This document shows positions 41,792 to 50,449 of a stretch of DNA of 64,000 nt, piece after piece. Origin of the DNA: JAAXIE01 sp965263155 (lineage in GTDB: Bacteria > Chloroflexota > Dehalococcoidia > Lucifugimonadales > JAAXIE01). Under the pieces are notes generated by a model, which was not told the origin of the DNA, did no database searches, and was given only the letters and a program-made list of their open reading frames with translations. Positions within the stretch are counted from its first letter, which is position 1. Every line of letters starts with the position of its first letter. The DNA is taken from NCBI GenBank assembly GCA_965263155.1, contig OZ253586.1, positions 1,054,001 to 1,118,000 of the forward strand, read 5' to 3'. A program made the translations under genes and the position numbers.

Positions 41792-43618
41792 CTAGCCCAA
41801 ATGTGGACGCAGAGCTTCCAGCAGAGGCTCCAGGTACTCCTGCCAATCGCCGATGATGGTGTAGTCGGCGCTGTTCAGTATGGGAGTGCGCCGGGCATTA
41901 TTGTTGTTGTTGATCGCGATAATCGTCCCCGCCTTCTGCACGCCCACCATGTGGTTGAAGTCCCCCCGGATCCCCACGGCAATGTACAGCTCAGGCCCAA
42001 TTGCCTTGCCCGTGAGGCCCACCTGAGTCTGCCGTGGCATCCAGCCCACGTCGGCAACATCGCGGGTACACGCGATCGACGCGCCTATGGACTCTGCCAG
42101 CTTGGCAACCGCGGGCACGTTTTCCGGTCCGCCGACGCCCTTGCCCACTCCCACTACGATGCGCGCGCTCTCCAACTCGACGCCCTGTACGTCCTGGTTG
42201 AGGTGGCGTTCCACCAGTTCCACGTCCGGGTCGGTTCCCCTCGCTGCCGTCATATGTTCGACGAATGCGCCCTTGGACCAGTCGGGTTCGATGGGAGTGA
42301 GAAGGCCGGGACGCATGGTAGTGAGGTAGGGTTTGGTCTTAGAGTAGATGGGAGCCACCACGTTGCCCCCCAAGGCGGGCTTCATCTGCACCAGTTGCAT
42401 CTCATCGTTGATTTCCAAGTCGACGCAGTCGCCCGTGAGGCCAAGGCTCAGCCGGGCAGCCATGCGGGAAGCTATGTCTCGCCCGTTCGCATCGGCCTGC
42501 AACAGCACGGCGTAGGGCTGACGGTCCAGCACCAAGCCTGCTAGGGAGTCGACGTAGCTGTTGCTGGTGGGATGGCCCACCTCCGAATCGTCCAAAGCTA
42601 TGACACGGTCGGCTCCATAGGCCGCCAAGGCCCGGAACGTCTCTTCACTACCCGGGCCGACTACGATGGCCGCTACCTCGCTGGAGGTGCGCTGGCATAG
42701 CTGGCACGCCTTACCCAGTAGTTGGTATGTGGAGTTACGGAGCCCCGTGGACGGGGTCTCCACCACCACCCAGACCGACTCGTCCTGTCTGCCGGGGTAG
42801 CGGGGCAGCCCAGTGAGTGCGGACTCTGCCTCTCGGGGTTCCCGCTGTGCAAAGGCATCGGCCACTCGCCGTACCGCAGCATCTCTGTCCTCATCCTCCA
42901 CCACCTCGGCCAAGCGAGAGGACTGGAGGATCTGGATGTCCGATACCCATGTAGGCGAGCCAGCAGCCCCAAAGAGTTCAGGGTGCGGCGAAAGGGCATC
43001 TGCGCCCACTTCTGTAATGGGCTTTTCTCGAGCGGCCTCCATATCGGCCCGGCTGGGGAACCTTTCGGGCATGATGCCCTCAGAGACGCATATCACCGCC
43101 GGCAGCGGGCAGCGCACCACTTCGTGCCCGTCGTCGGTCTCCCGCTCAACCAGCACCGAGTTAATGCCGTGGTCGTAGTCCAGCTTGTACACGTTGCTCA
43201 CATGGGGCAGGCCCATCAGTTCTGCCAGCTCAGGACCCACCTGCCCCGTTTCGGCATCTGTGGAGTGGCGCCCGCAAAAAATCAGGTCGCACGCTTCCTG
43301 CTCCAAGGCCATGGCAAGCGTGCGGGCCGTGGCTAGGGTGTCCGAGCCAGCCATGAGCCGGTCTGTGAGAAGGATGCCACGATCCGCGCCCATGGCTAGG
43401 CACTGCACCAAGGCGTCGCTGGCTTGAGGTGGCCCCATGGTGATGGCCAGCACATCGGTGTTCGTCTGCTCTTTGAGCTTGGCGGCTCGGTCCACAGCCA
43501 GCAGGTCGTAGGAGTTGACCTCTAGAGGCACACCTTCGCGTACGATGGTCTTGGTCTCGTAGTCGAAGGTGACCCTAGAGAGCACTGGGACCTGCTTGAT
43601 GCAAACTGCTACTTTCAT
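41792..43618 (-). CDS. Electron transfer flavoprotein beta-alpha fusion
   Basis: 608 aa. Residues about 1-255 are EtfB (MKVAVCIKQVPVLSRVTFD, DLLAVDRAAKLKEQ, GRHSTDAETGQVGPELAELMGLP); after a linker, about 275-608 is EtfA with its N-terminal domain (VWVVVETPSTGLRNSTYQLL) and the C-terminal FAD domain (QVGLTGKAIGPELYIAVGIRGDFNHMVGV). In separate-gene organisms these are two proteins. The FAD loop has an unusual run of five Asn (IAINNNNNARRTPIL) in place of NxDPxAPIF. It moves electrons from acyl-CoA or amine dehydrogenases to the quinone pool. ATG 43618 overlaps the pncB stop (4 bases). Confidence 0.93.
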   Translation of the reverse strand: MKVAVCIKQVPVLSRVTFDYETKTIVREGVPLEVNSYDLLAVDRAAKLKEQTNTDVLAITMGPPQASDALVQCLAMGADRGILLTDRLMAGSDTLATARTLAMALEQEACDLIFCGRHSTDAETGQVGPELAELMGLPHVSNVYKLDYDHGINSVLVERETDDGHEVVRCPLPAVICVSEGIMPERFPSRADMEAAREKPITEVGADALSPHPELFGAAGSPTWVSDIQILQSSRLAEVVEDEDRDAAVRRVADAFAQREPREAESALTGLPRYPGRQDESVWVVVETPSTGLRNSTYQLLGKACQLCQRTSSEVAAIVVGPGSEETFRALAAYGADRVIALDDSEVGHPTSNSYVDSLAGLVLDRQPYAVLLQADANGRDIASRMAARLSLGLTGDCVDLEINDEMQLVQMKPALGGNVVAPIYSKTKPYLTTMRPGLLTPIEPDWSKGAFVEHMTAARGTDPDVELVERHLNQDVQGVELESARIVVGVGKGVGGPENVPAVAKLAESIGASIACTRDVADVGWMPRQTQVGLTGKAIGPELYIAVGIRGDFNHMVGVQKAGTIIAINNNNNARRTPILNSADYTIIGDWQEYLEPLLEALRPHLG

Positions 43619-44997
43619 CTTTGTCCTTCATGGGCCAAGGCCCCTGTCTTGGCCCGCAGATCCTGTTCCGTGTCTTGTCGCAGGCGTTCCAACGCGGGGC
43701 TGAGGCGCACGGGATATATTCTTGGGCTTTTCAGTGCTTTGTGATGGCCGTCCAGAGAGGACAGGTCGGATTCCAGCCGCTCCCGCATCTGCTGCAGCGT
43801 GGGTTGCGAACCGACAATGCGGCCGCCCTCCATCACCTTCTCCAGCAGAAGTTCGCCAGTCATCCCCGGTTCGTCCCGGCCAGCGATGATGTCCTCAGTC
43901 ATTTGCCCGGAAGAGTCCTTGATGCGGAAGACCTGCTTTTCCGCAGGCAGCGAGACCTTGCCCTCGCTGAGCTTCATTACAGGATTCCCGCAATAGCTCA
44001 CCATCTTGTAGGCCATATCTGCAGTCGGCGCGTCGGCCGACACACCCATGCGGGTGCCCACGCCGAAGATGTCGATGGGCGCTCCTGCTGATGAGAGGCG
44101 AGCTACGTCGTGCTCGTCCAACCCGCCGCTGGCTACGATTTTCACGTAGTCCAGCCCAGCATCATCCAGAATGGCCCGCACGGCTCGGCTCAGGTTGTCG
44201 AAGTTGCCGCTGTCCAACCGCACCCCAAAAAGGCGGTCCCCCCGCTCCTCCATCTCCTTGGCGGCGACCACAGCTTGGTGTGCCCCAGCAATGGTGTCGT
44301 ATGTGTCGATCAGGAAGATGGAGCGGTTCGGGAAGCTGCGACCATAGGCGCGGAAGGCTTCAATCTCAGTCGGAAAGCTGGTGACGAAGGAATGGGCCAT
44401 GGTGCCAGCGGGTGGAATACCGTAGATTTTGCCAGCCAGCACGTTGCTGGTGGAGACGGCCCCTCCGATGTAACTGCAGCGGGCCACCTTCATCCCAGCG
44501 TCCACGCCGTGGGTGCGCCGCAGCGAGAAATCGCTGACCACCCTGCCTTGGGCAGCCGATACGCACCGCGACGCCTTGGTGGCGATGAGCGATTGAAGGT
44601 GCACTTGGTTGATGATAAAGGTCTCTACAGCTTGGGCCTCCATCACCGGGCCAGTAACCTCGAGGATTGGCTCTCCTGGGAAGAAGATCCTGCCTTCGGG
44701 TATGGCCCACACATCGCCCGTGAATCTCACTTGAGGCATGTAGTCGAGGAAGTCTTGGTGAAAGATGCCGGAGGCGCTCAGGTACTCGATGTCACTCTCC
44801 GAGAAGCTCCACTCTTCCAGGTAACGCAGCACCTCTTCCAAGCCGGCGCATACCATGTATCCACGGTCCGGGGGTGCGGTGCGGACATGCAGACTGAAGG
44901 TGGCCCGGCCCGACATGCCGTTCTGGAAGTAGCATTGGGCCATGGTCAACTCGTATAGGTCGGTCAGAAGACCCAACTCCGCGCCTCTTAGCACCAT
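43615..44997 (-). CDS. pncB: Nicotinate phosphoribosyltransferase
   Basis: Makes nicotinate mononucleotide from nicotinate and PRPP in NAD salvage. 460 aa. Signatures: GLLTDLYELTMAQCYFQNGM, RRTHGVDAGMKVARCSYIGGAVSTSNV, GTMAHSFVTSFPTEIEAF with the phosphorylated His, FLIDTYDTIAGAHQAV, GVRLDSGNFDNLS and VASGGLDEHDVARL. ATG 44997 is preceded by GAGGGCGG. It opens an operon with the fused ETF. A strong promoter (45136-45165) and a hairpin (45017-45049) lie upstream. Confidence 0.94.
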   Translation of the reverse strand: MVLRGAELGLLTDLYELTMAQCYFQNGMSGRATFSLHVRTAPPDRGYMVCAGLEEVLRYLEEWSFSESDIEYLSASGIFHQDFLDYMPQVRFTGDVWAIPEGRIFFPGEPILEVTGPVMEAQAVETFIINQVHLQSLIATKASRCVSAAQGRVVSDFSLRRTHGVDAGMKVARCSYIGGAVSTSNVLAGKIYGIPPAGTMAHSFVTSFPTEIEAFRAYGRSFPNRSIFLIDTYDTIAGAHQAVVAAKEMEERGDRLFGVRLDSGNFDNLSRAVRAILDDAGLDYVKIVASGGLDEHDVARLSSAGAPIDIFGVGTRMGVSADAPTADMAYKMVSYCGNPVMKLSEGKVSLPAEKQVFRIKDSSGQMTEDIIAGRDEPGMTGELLLEKVMEGGRIVGSQPTLQQMRERLESDLSSLDGHHKALKSPRIYPVRLSPALERLRQDTEQDLRAKTGALAHEGQR

Positions 44998-45016
44998 AAC
45001 AAGCCGCCCTCGCGTT

Positions 45017-45049
45017 CATCCCACCTTCTTGCGACAAGTTGGTGGGATG
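45017..45049. repeat. 9-bp inverted repeat in the pncB leader
   Basis: CATCCCACC (45017-45025) and GGTGGGATG (45041-45049) pair perfectly around a 15-base loop, 20 bases before the pncB ATG on the minus strand, within the predicted 130-base 5' leader. Candidate operator or translation-affecting hairpin. Confidence 0.6.
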
Positions 45050-45135
45050 AGACCTCTGTGGGATGCTTGAACGAGCTCAGTTGCCTGACCATAATGACCT
45101 ATAGCCCATTGTGGAACGTGCGGCGATTATGGGCC

Positions 45136-45165
45136 ATTATGGGTTGTAGCCGAAAAGAGTGTCAA
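45136..45165 (-). promoter_or_regulatory. Strong promoter for pncB-ETF operon
   Basis: Minus strand perfect TTGACA (45165-45160), 18-base spacer, CATAAT (45141-45136), five of six matches. CCATAAT is repeated directly downstream (CCATAATGGCCCATAAT), so the initiation region may also be an operator. Predicted start near 45129, leader about 130 bases. Confidence 0.55.
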
Positions 45166-45204
45166 CGTACCTGACCTGTACCCGCCTGAGCTGCACGGGC
45201 CCAA

Positions 45205-45262
45205 CCTACATACGACCTAGCCTACTAGCCTACATACGACCTGAGATACGCCTGAGATACGC
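45205..45262. repeat. Cluster of short direct repeats
   Basis: CCTACATACGACCT occurs at 45205-45218 and 45229-45242 (24-base offset), running into CTGAGATACGC at 45241-45251 and 45252-45262 (tandem, 11-base offset). They occupy the spacer between pncB's promoter and the phosphatase gene. Confidence 0.75.
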
Positions 45263-45284
45263 CCTAGATACGATAGGAGCAGCA

Positions 45285-45707
45285 GTGCCTTTTGCCGAAG
45301 TGCTGCCCGGACTTCATATAAGGACCGCCCATACCAGCGATCGGGAGATTCCGGCCCACTGGGGCCGTCTTACCATACGTCAGGGCCATACTCCGCAGCA
45401 TCCCGTCGATGTACTCCACATCGACCTTCCCGACGATGCCCCGTGGCCCCCCGAAACCGTCATACAGATCGTGAGCTTCATCGACACGCGGATGGCCCAA
45501 GGGATTCCGGTGCTGGTGGAGTGTGAGGCTGCCGTGAGTCGCAGCCCCTCTGCCGTGGTGGCCTACCTGATGCACCGCGACGGTCTTGGTCCTGAGGAAG
45601 CTTTGGGCAAGCTGCGCGAGACCTACCCTCCCGCCGACCCTTCGGCGCGCATTCTCGACTCCCTCGGGGCGTATTTCCGGAAGCCGGCCGACTCTCCCGA
45701 CGTTTAG
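45285..45707 (+). CDS. Dual-specificity-phosphatase-like protein with CX5R loop
   Basis: 140 aa. The segment VLVECEAAVSRSPSAVVAYLMHRDGLGPEEAL carries the CX5R phosphatase loop with Cys80 and Arg86, followed by the typical SPSxVxAYLM helix. The usual His before Cys is Glu79 and the central Gly is Ala, so the loop is not canonical. An upstream acid Asp may lie in HIDLPDDAPWPP. GTG 45285 has AGGAG 5 bases upstream; longer frames run through the repeat cluster. Phosphatase activity plausible but not certain. Confidence 0.75.
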   Translation: MPFAEVLPGLHIRTAHTSDREIPAHWGRLTIRQGHTPQHPVDVLHIDLPDDAPWPPETVIQIVSFIDTRMAQGIPVLVECEAAVSRSPSAVVAYLMHRDGLGPEEALGKLRETYPPADPSARILDSLGAYFRKPADSPDV

Positions 45708-45898
45708 CCTGCTCTTCCAGCCTCCGCGGATACTGCCGACTGCCTGCATGCGCCTGTCCTCGACATAACACTATGAAGCCACTAGAATCGCTAGTAGGTG
45801 ATTGCCACCCAGGCATTAGCATGTGCCCTGCTGCTGTACGTGGCAGCAAGCGGCCAAGGAACAAATTCAGCGCCTACAATCAGAAGGGAGACACACCC

Positions 45899-46996
45899 AT
45901 GACATTGGGTAACTTCGGCAGGAACATTCGAGACGCCCTTACGGGGACCTTAAGCGGAGCTGGCGACGTGGTGGAGAGCGCGATCGACGCAGCCCGAAGA
46001 AGCACCACCAGTGCCCTTTCGGGCTCCAGAGATGCCGTAACCGGGTTAGAGGGGTTGGTCAGCGACGTTATAAAGGGGGCGATCCAAGCCACCAACGACG
46101 TGGGCACCGAGTTGGGCTCTACGGCCAAGGGCGCCGTCATAGGCGTGATTCGAGGAGCGGGCGAGGTCAGCCAGCTGACCGTGGGGGTGTGCAGCGATAC
46201 CGTCCGGGCAGCTATCAAAGGCACCGGCGAGGTGGGCGCAGACGTTGGCACCGTGGCCCGCAGTGCCGCGGAAGGGGCCATAGAGACCACTAAGAGCGTT
46301 GGCCTGCGCGCTGAGGACATGGCCTTCAGCATCTCCCGTGGCGCCATTCAGGGCACCAGGGATGTCGGTGGAGACTTGGGCTCTGCTGCCAAAGACACGA
46401 TAAAGGGCACGGTCACAGGCACTCAGGAAGTGGGCGGCAGCGTCATTGAGGCCATCGAGGATACTACGCGAGGCCTCATCCGGGGCGCCTCAGACGTGGG
46501 AGGCGACGTGGCATCGGTTACCCGCAATGCAGTTGAAGGGGCCATCGAGGCCACCGGGAGCGTCAGCGTAAGAGTGCAGGACGCAGCCTTCGGCGCCGCT
46601 CGGGGTGCGATACGCGGCTCCAGAGAGGTGGGCGGAGATTTGGGCGCCACAGCAAGGGACGCCATGAGCGGTACCATTGCGGGCACCCATCAGGTGGGGG
46701 GCAACCTGATGCAGGCCATTGAGGACAGCAGCCGTGGACTGATCAAGGGGACTGCAGAGGTTGGAGGCGATGTGGCAACCGTCGCGCGAAATGCGGTGGA
46801 GTCGGCTATCGACAGCGCCAAGGGTATCGGCGTCCGAGCCGAGGACGCCGCAGCGGCCGCTGCCAACGGGGCAGTCAGCGCCGCAGGCTCCTTTGGTGAG
46901 AACACCGTCAACTCCGTCACCAATGTCGTAACCGGCACCATCTCCGGCGTGAGAGTTGTGGTGCGGGCGCCCTTCCGCGGCGAGTCTCAACAGTAG
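45899..46996 (+). CDS. Gly/Ala-rich amphipathic repeat protein
   Basis: 365 aa built of repeats. Short units of about 29-33 residues with the theme GAIxGTxxVGGDxGxxAxD combine in higher units of about 88-90 residues, two of which are very alike (MAFSISRGAIQGTRDVGGDL... and AAFGAARGAIRGSREVGGDL...). Almost no aromatic residues; many Gly, Ala, Thr, Val, Asp. No signal peptide or long membrane helix. The pattern recalls phasin-, LEA- or apolipoprotein-like surface-binding helices, but no family is recognised. ATG 45899 follows GAAGGGAG by 8 bases. A hairpin follows the stop. Confidence 0.7.
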   Translation: MTLGNFGRNIRDALTGTLSGAGDVVESAIDAARRSTTSALSGSRDAVTGLEGLVSDVIKGAIQATNDVGTELGSTAKGAVIGVIRGAGEVSQLTVGVCSDTVRAAIKGTGEVGADVGTVARSAAEGAIETTKSVGLRAEDMAFSISRGAIQGTRDVGGDLGSAAKDTIKGTVTGTQEVGGSVIEAIEDTTRGLIRGASDVGGDVASVTRNAVEGAIEATGSVSVRVQDAAFGAARGAIRGSREVGGDLGATARDAMSGTIAGTHQVGGNLMQAIEDSSRGLIKGTAEVGGDVATVARNAVESAIDSAKGIGVRAEDAAAAAANGAVSAAGSFGENTVNSVTNVVTGTISGVRVVVRAPFRGESQQ

Positions 46997-47012
46997 AGAA
47001 CTTCCGTCCGCC

Positions 47013-47055
47013 GTGCCTCGCCCCACGGGGAACTAGCCCCCCAGGGGCGAGGCAC
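47013..47055 (+). terminator. Hairpin after the repeat-protein gene
   Basis: GTGCCTCGCCCC (47013-47024) and GGGGCGAGGCAC (47044-47055) form a perfect 12-bp stem, with an inner GGGG/CCCC pairing around AACTAG. It begins 17 bases after the stop codon. There is no T-run, so it may be a terminator of the non-canonical type or an mRNA 3'-end stabiliser. Confidence 0.5.
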
Positions 47056-47248
47056 CGAGGTATGAATGGGAAACCGGAAACCTCAAAATCAGTCCCGTCT
47101 TCTGTCAGACTAAGACTTCCCTCTCGTGTGAAACTGACATAAACACTTGTCTGCAGTCTTGGCCACCTTCGACCATGGTACCCACCAACAGAGCGTTTAT
47201 GTACCTCCGAATAAAGGGAGTCCCTGCTGCTAAGGGAGTCCTAGTTCG

Positions 47249-48181
47249 ATGAGAGGCTTGCGCCAGATATTCAATCCCATCGGACGAATGCTTCTCAGCA
47301 TCCCGGTGGTCCTCCTGATTCTCCGTACCGTTCGCGAGATGGGCCGTGACGATGCCACCCATATGGCGGCCGGTGTTGCCTACTACGCCATCCTGTCCCT
47401 CTTTCCCCTCACTGTCGGTCTCCTCTTTGTCTTCAGTTTGATACTGGGTTCCGGGTCGTTCGAAGACGAGTTGGTGGACTTTTTTCAGACCTATTTCCCC
47501 GGCTCCGACGAGCTCCTGGCCCAAAACATCCAAGCCGTGCAAGGTGTCAGGGGGGTTTTGGGCGTCATAGGTGTGATTGGCCTGTTCTGGACTGCTAGCG
47601 CCATGTTCGGAGCCATCAGCCGAGCCGTAAACCGCGCTTGGGACATACACGAGGACCGTCCCTTCTACATCGATAAAGTGCGCAACCTCCTCATGTCGTG
47701 TGGCGTCGGCATGCTGTTCTTGATGTCTGTCTCAGCTACGGCTTTCCTGCAGATATTGGGGAGGATTGATCTACCGGGCTTGGGACGCCTCGACTTTCTG
47801 GAACACGGCGGCATCAACCTGCTCACACGGCCGCTACCCTTCATCTTCACCCTCTGCATCTTCCTGATGGTCTATAGGTACGTCCCCAACACTCAGACGT
47901 ACTGGCGCTACATCTGGCCTGGGGCGTTAATTGCCGCCATCGCCTTCGAGGTGGGCAAGAGCCTGTTCGTCTTCTACCTAGAGAACTTTGCCGACTACGC
48001 CAAGGTCTACGGCTCCCTAGGCTCCGTGGTCGCCTTCCTAGCGTGGACCTACATCTCCGCCCTAATCCTCATAGCCGGCGCCGAACTCTCATCAGAATAC
48101 GGCCGCATGAGTCAGGGCGTAGGTCAAGGCCGCTTGGTAGAACGCCGCCCGCGAAGAGGCCAGGCCCGCCGCGTGGATTAG
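47249..48181 (+). CDS. YihY/BrkB-family inner membrane protein
   Basis: 310 aa with about six membrane segments. The family signature is clear: DDATHMAAGVAYYAILSLFPLTVGLLF, WTASAMFGAISRAVNRAWDI, YRYVPNTQTYWRYIWPGALIAAIAFEVGKSLF, and YGSLGSVVAFLAWTYISALILIAGAEL. Once misannotated as RNase BN; real role unknown. The C-terminal tail is basic (RLVERRPRRGQARRVD). ATG 47249 is preceded by TAAGGGAG. Confidence 0.93.
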   Translation: MRGLRQIFNPIGRMLLSIPVVLLILRTVREMGRDDATHMAAGVAYYAILSLFPLTVGLLFVFSLILGSGSFEDELVDFFQTYFPGSDELLAQNIQAVQGVRGVLGVIGVIGLFWTASAMFGAISRAVNRAWDIHEDRPFYIDKVRNLLMSCGVGMLFLMSVSATAFLQILGRIDLPGLGRLDFLEHGGINLLTRPLPFIFTLCIFLMVYRYVPNTQTYWRYIWPGALIAAIAFEVGKSLFVFYLENFADYAKVYGSLGSVVAFLAWTYISALILIAGAELSSEYGRMSQGVGQGRLVERRPRRGQARRVD

Positions 48182-48328
48182 GGGCGTTGGGTGTACCAAT
48201 GCACTCCGATCTGCGCCACACGAATCGTTTGTGCTAGACTAAACATAATGATGATTGCCGTTCTGGGGTCTATGGGCACTGTCTAGGCGACCTGGCAGTG
48301 AGACGGTACGACGGAGAGCGGACATACA

Positions 48329-49399
48329 GTGATAGACCATCATCGAAGGCAGATCCAGCAGTGTAGTAACAATATCGCCAAACTGCAAAAAGAGAAAAGT
48401 GGCCTTGCCAGAAAAGGAGCCGACCTGCAACGACGGATAAACTCGGCGAGCTCTACGGCTAGCATGACCCGAAGTACCGCGACGTTGCATTCTAAGCAGC
48501 GCGAGATTGCCAATCTCCGGAAACAATGTTCGGATAGCGAAGGGCGCATCGCTGCGATCGAAAAGAAAATCGCAATCGAGCACAAACGGTTTACGGATGC
48601 GCAGAAGTCATTGGCCGTTGAAGAAGAGCGGTTGAATCGGCGAAGGCAACGTGAAATACAGCAAGCAGAACACAAATCCAAGGAAAACATGGCTGCGATA
48701 GACACGAGACTGGAATTACATGACTCTCTTCACGCAAGCACCATAGTCGAGCTCGAAAAACTCAAAAATCTACCTGACGTAGCCACCGTTCTGTTTCTCG
48801 CATCTAATCCAGTGGACCAACAGCAACTCCGTCTTGATGAAGAAGCCCGTGCGATTCAAATGATGATTCGTAAATCTGAACATCGCGACGCCGTGCGATT
48901 GGAGTCCCGGTGGGCCATGCGCCCCTCAGACTTGTTGCAGTCGATCAATGAATGTAAACCTAAAATTATACACTTCAGCGGGCACGGTTCAATGAGTGCT
49001 GAACTAGTCTTTCAAGACGAAAACGGTGACACTAAGCTGGTTACAAAACAAGCCATGGCCCAATCGATGAAGACGTGCTTTAGCGGCATCCAGCTAGTGT
49101 TTTTCAATACTTGTTACTCTCGCGCTCAAGCCGAAGCAGTTGTACAGCATGTACCGGCAGCAATAGGCATGAAGGATTCCATTGATGACATAACTGCCCG
49201 CGTGTTCGCCGCCCAATTCTACTCTGCGGTTGGATTCGGCAAATCTGTGGGAGAATCGTTCGAGCAGGCGAGGGCAGCACTGATGTTGGAAAATATTCCA
49301 GCCGAAGATATCCCTGAACTATTTGCCTCGGACAGCATCGATGCAGACGCATTGTTCATAATCAGACCACCAGAGCTCGCTAGTAGTGACCTACTTTAG
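48329..49399 (+). CDS. Coiled-coil plus CHAT-domain (caspase-like) protein
   Basis: 356 aa. Residues about 1-150 are a charged coiled coil (QQCSNNIAKLQKEKSGL, SDSEGRIAAIEKKIAIEHK, RRRQREIQQAEHKSKE). Residues about 155-350 are a CHAT domain: VLFLASNPVDQQQLRLDEEARAI, catalytic His219 in IIHFSGHGS, catalytic Cys262 in FFNTCYSRAQAEAV, IGMKDSIDDITARVFAAQFYSA. CHAT proteases are used in bacterial immunity and regulated cell death. GTG 48329. Base composition is clearly AT-richer and codon use differs from neighbours, suggesting horizontal gain. No partner gene (NTPase, TPR sensor, gasdermin) is adjacent. Protease activity inferred from the intact dyad. Confidence 0.82.
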   Translation: MIDHHRRQIQQCSNNIAKLQKEKSGLARKGADLQRRINSASSTASMTRSTATLHSKQREIANLRKQCSDSEGRIAAIEKKIAIEHKRFTDAQKSLAVEEERLNRRRQREIQQAEHKSKENMAAIDTRLELHDSLHASTIVELEKLKNLPDVATVLFLASNPVDQQQLRLDEEARAIQMMIRKSEHRDAVRLESRWAMRPSDLLQSINECKPKIIHFSGHGSMSAELVFQDENGDTKLVTKQAMAQSMKTCFSGIQLVFFNTCYSRAQAEAVVQHVPAAIGMKDSIDDITARVFAAQFYSAVGFGKSVGESFEQARAALMLENIPAEDIPELFASDSIDADALFIIRPPELASSDLL

Positions 49400-49628
49400 A
49401 GAGACCACAAGACTTAGTGTCCATCAGCGATGGTACAATCCTCGGGCTCGTGCTGTAAGCGTGTGAGCCAAGAGCATCGTAGATAAGCCAGAAAGTGCGA
49501 AATACCCTTATCAGTGTGCAGATAAACGCATGTGACGTCCCCCTTGCCCCCGCCCACCCTCTTCCCGTACTATCGTGACCACTGGCATAGGGCTGAACCC
49601 GACTCGGAGCCAAGGAGTTGTCCTCTTC

Positions 49629-50372
49629 ATGAACATCGTCGACTACACGCCGGAAGCCGCTTTGCTGGTGACGCCCCATCCTGACGATGCCGAAGGTGGG
49701 TGCGGTGGCACCATAGGGCGATGGATCAGCGAGGGGGCGAAGGGCTACTACGTCCTTTGCACCAACGGCGACAAGGGCTCTGGTGACCCGGAGATGACTC
49801 GGGAGAGGCTGGCTGTGATACGGGAGCGTGAACAGCAGGAGGCTGCCGACGTCATGGGCGTCACCGAGGTCACTTTCCTGCGCATACCCGACGGCACCCT
49901 TGAGGACAACCACGAGTTCCGCAAGGGGGTCGCGCGGGCCATACGCAAGTACCGGCCCGACGTGGTGATGTGCATCGACCCGTGGCGCTCCAAGTCCCAC
50001 ACCCACCGCGACCATCGCATGAGCGGACTGGTGACCCTTGAGGCCATCGCGCCCTACGCCTGCAATCCCCACTACTACCCCGAGCTTCTCCAGGAAGAGG
50101 GGCTGGAGCCCCACTTGGTGAAGGAAGTCTTCCTGTGGGGCAGCGAGGACCCCGACACCTACGTGGAGATCGGTCCCACATTGAGGCTGAAGTACGATTC
50201 CCTGAGCATGCACGCCAGCCAGTTCGTTGGGCGTACAGGTCGATGGGAGCGCACACAAAAATGGGCTCGAGAGACAGCAGAGCCAGCAGGGCTGGAGTTC
50301 GCCGAGCGGTTCCGCCGCATACAAGTCGTCAATGACCCTTGGATGGCGCGCTACTCGCTCAACGGCTCATAG
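49629..50372 (+). CDS. PIG-L/LmbE-family deacetylase
   Basis: 247 aa. Zinc-site motifs PHPDDAEGGCGGTI (His17, Asp20; AHPDDE of the family) and HTHRDHRMSG are intact. The family removes acetyl from N-acetylglucosamine-type substrates, including the mycothiol and bacillithiol pathways. LLVTPHPDD at the N-terminus fixes the frame; ATG 49629 is chosen as first in-frame ATG giving a normal start, although AGGAG lies 12 bases away. Stands alone in a short spacer-bounded unit. Confidence 0.9.
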   Translation: MNIVDYTPEAALLVTPHPDDAEGGCGGTIGRWISEGAKGYYVLCTNGDKGSGDPEMTRERLAVIREREQQEAADVMGVTEVTFLRIPDGTLEDNHEFRKGVARAIRKYRPDVVMCIDPWRSKSHTHRDHRMSGLVTLEAIAPYACNPHYYPELLQEEGLEPHLVKEVFLWGSEDPDTYVEIGPTLRLKYDSLSMHASQFVGRTGRWERTQKWARETAEPAGLEFAERFRRIQVVNDPWMARYSLNGS

Positions 50373-50449
50373 TAGGTACAGTGGGCCTCTAAGCCAACAC
50401 CCAATCGAGCCAGCCCTCTTTCTAGTTCTCGGACTGGTTCTCGCGCAGC

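Noticed and set aside
45205..45262. Possible CRISPR-like repeat-spacer array
   Set aside because: Repeats are only 11-14 bases, two copies each, with 10-base spacers; no cas genes.
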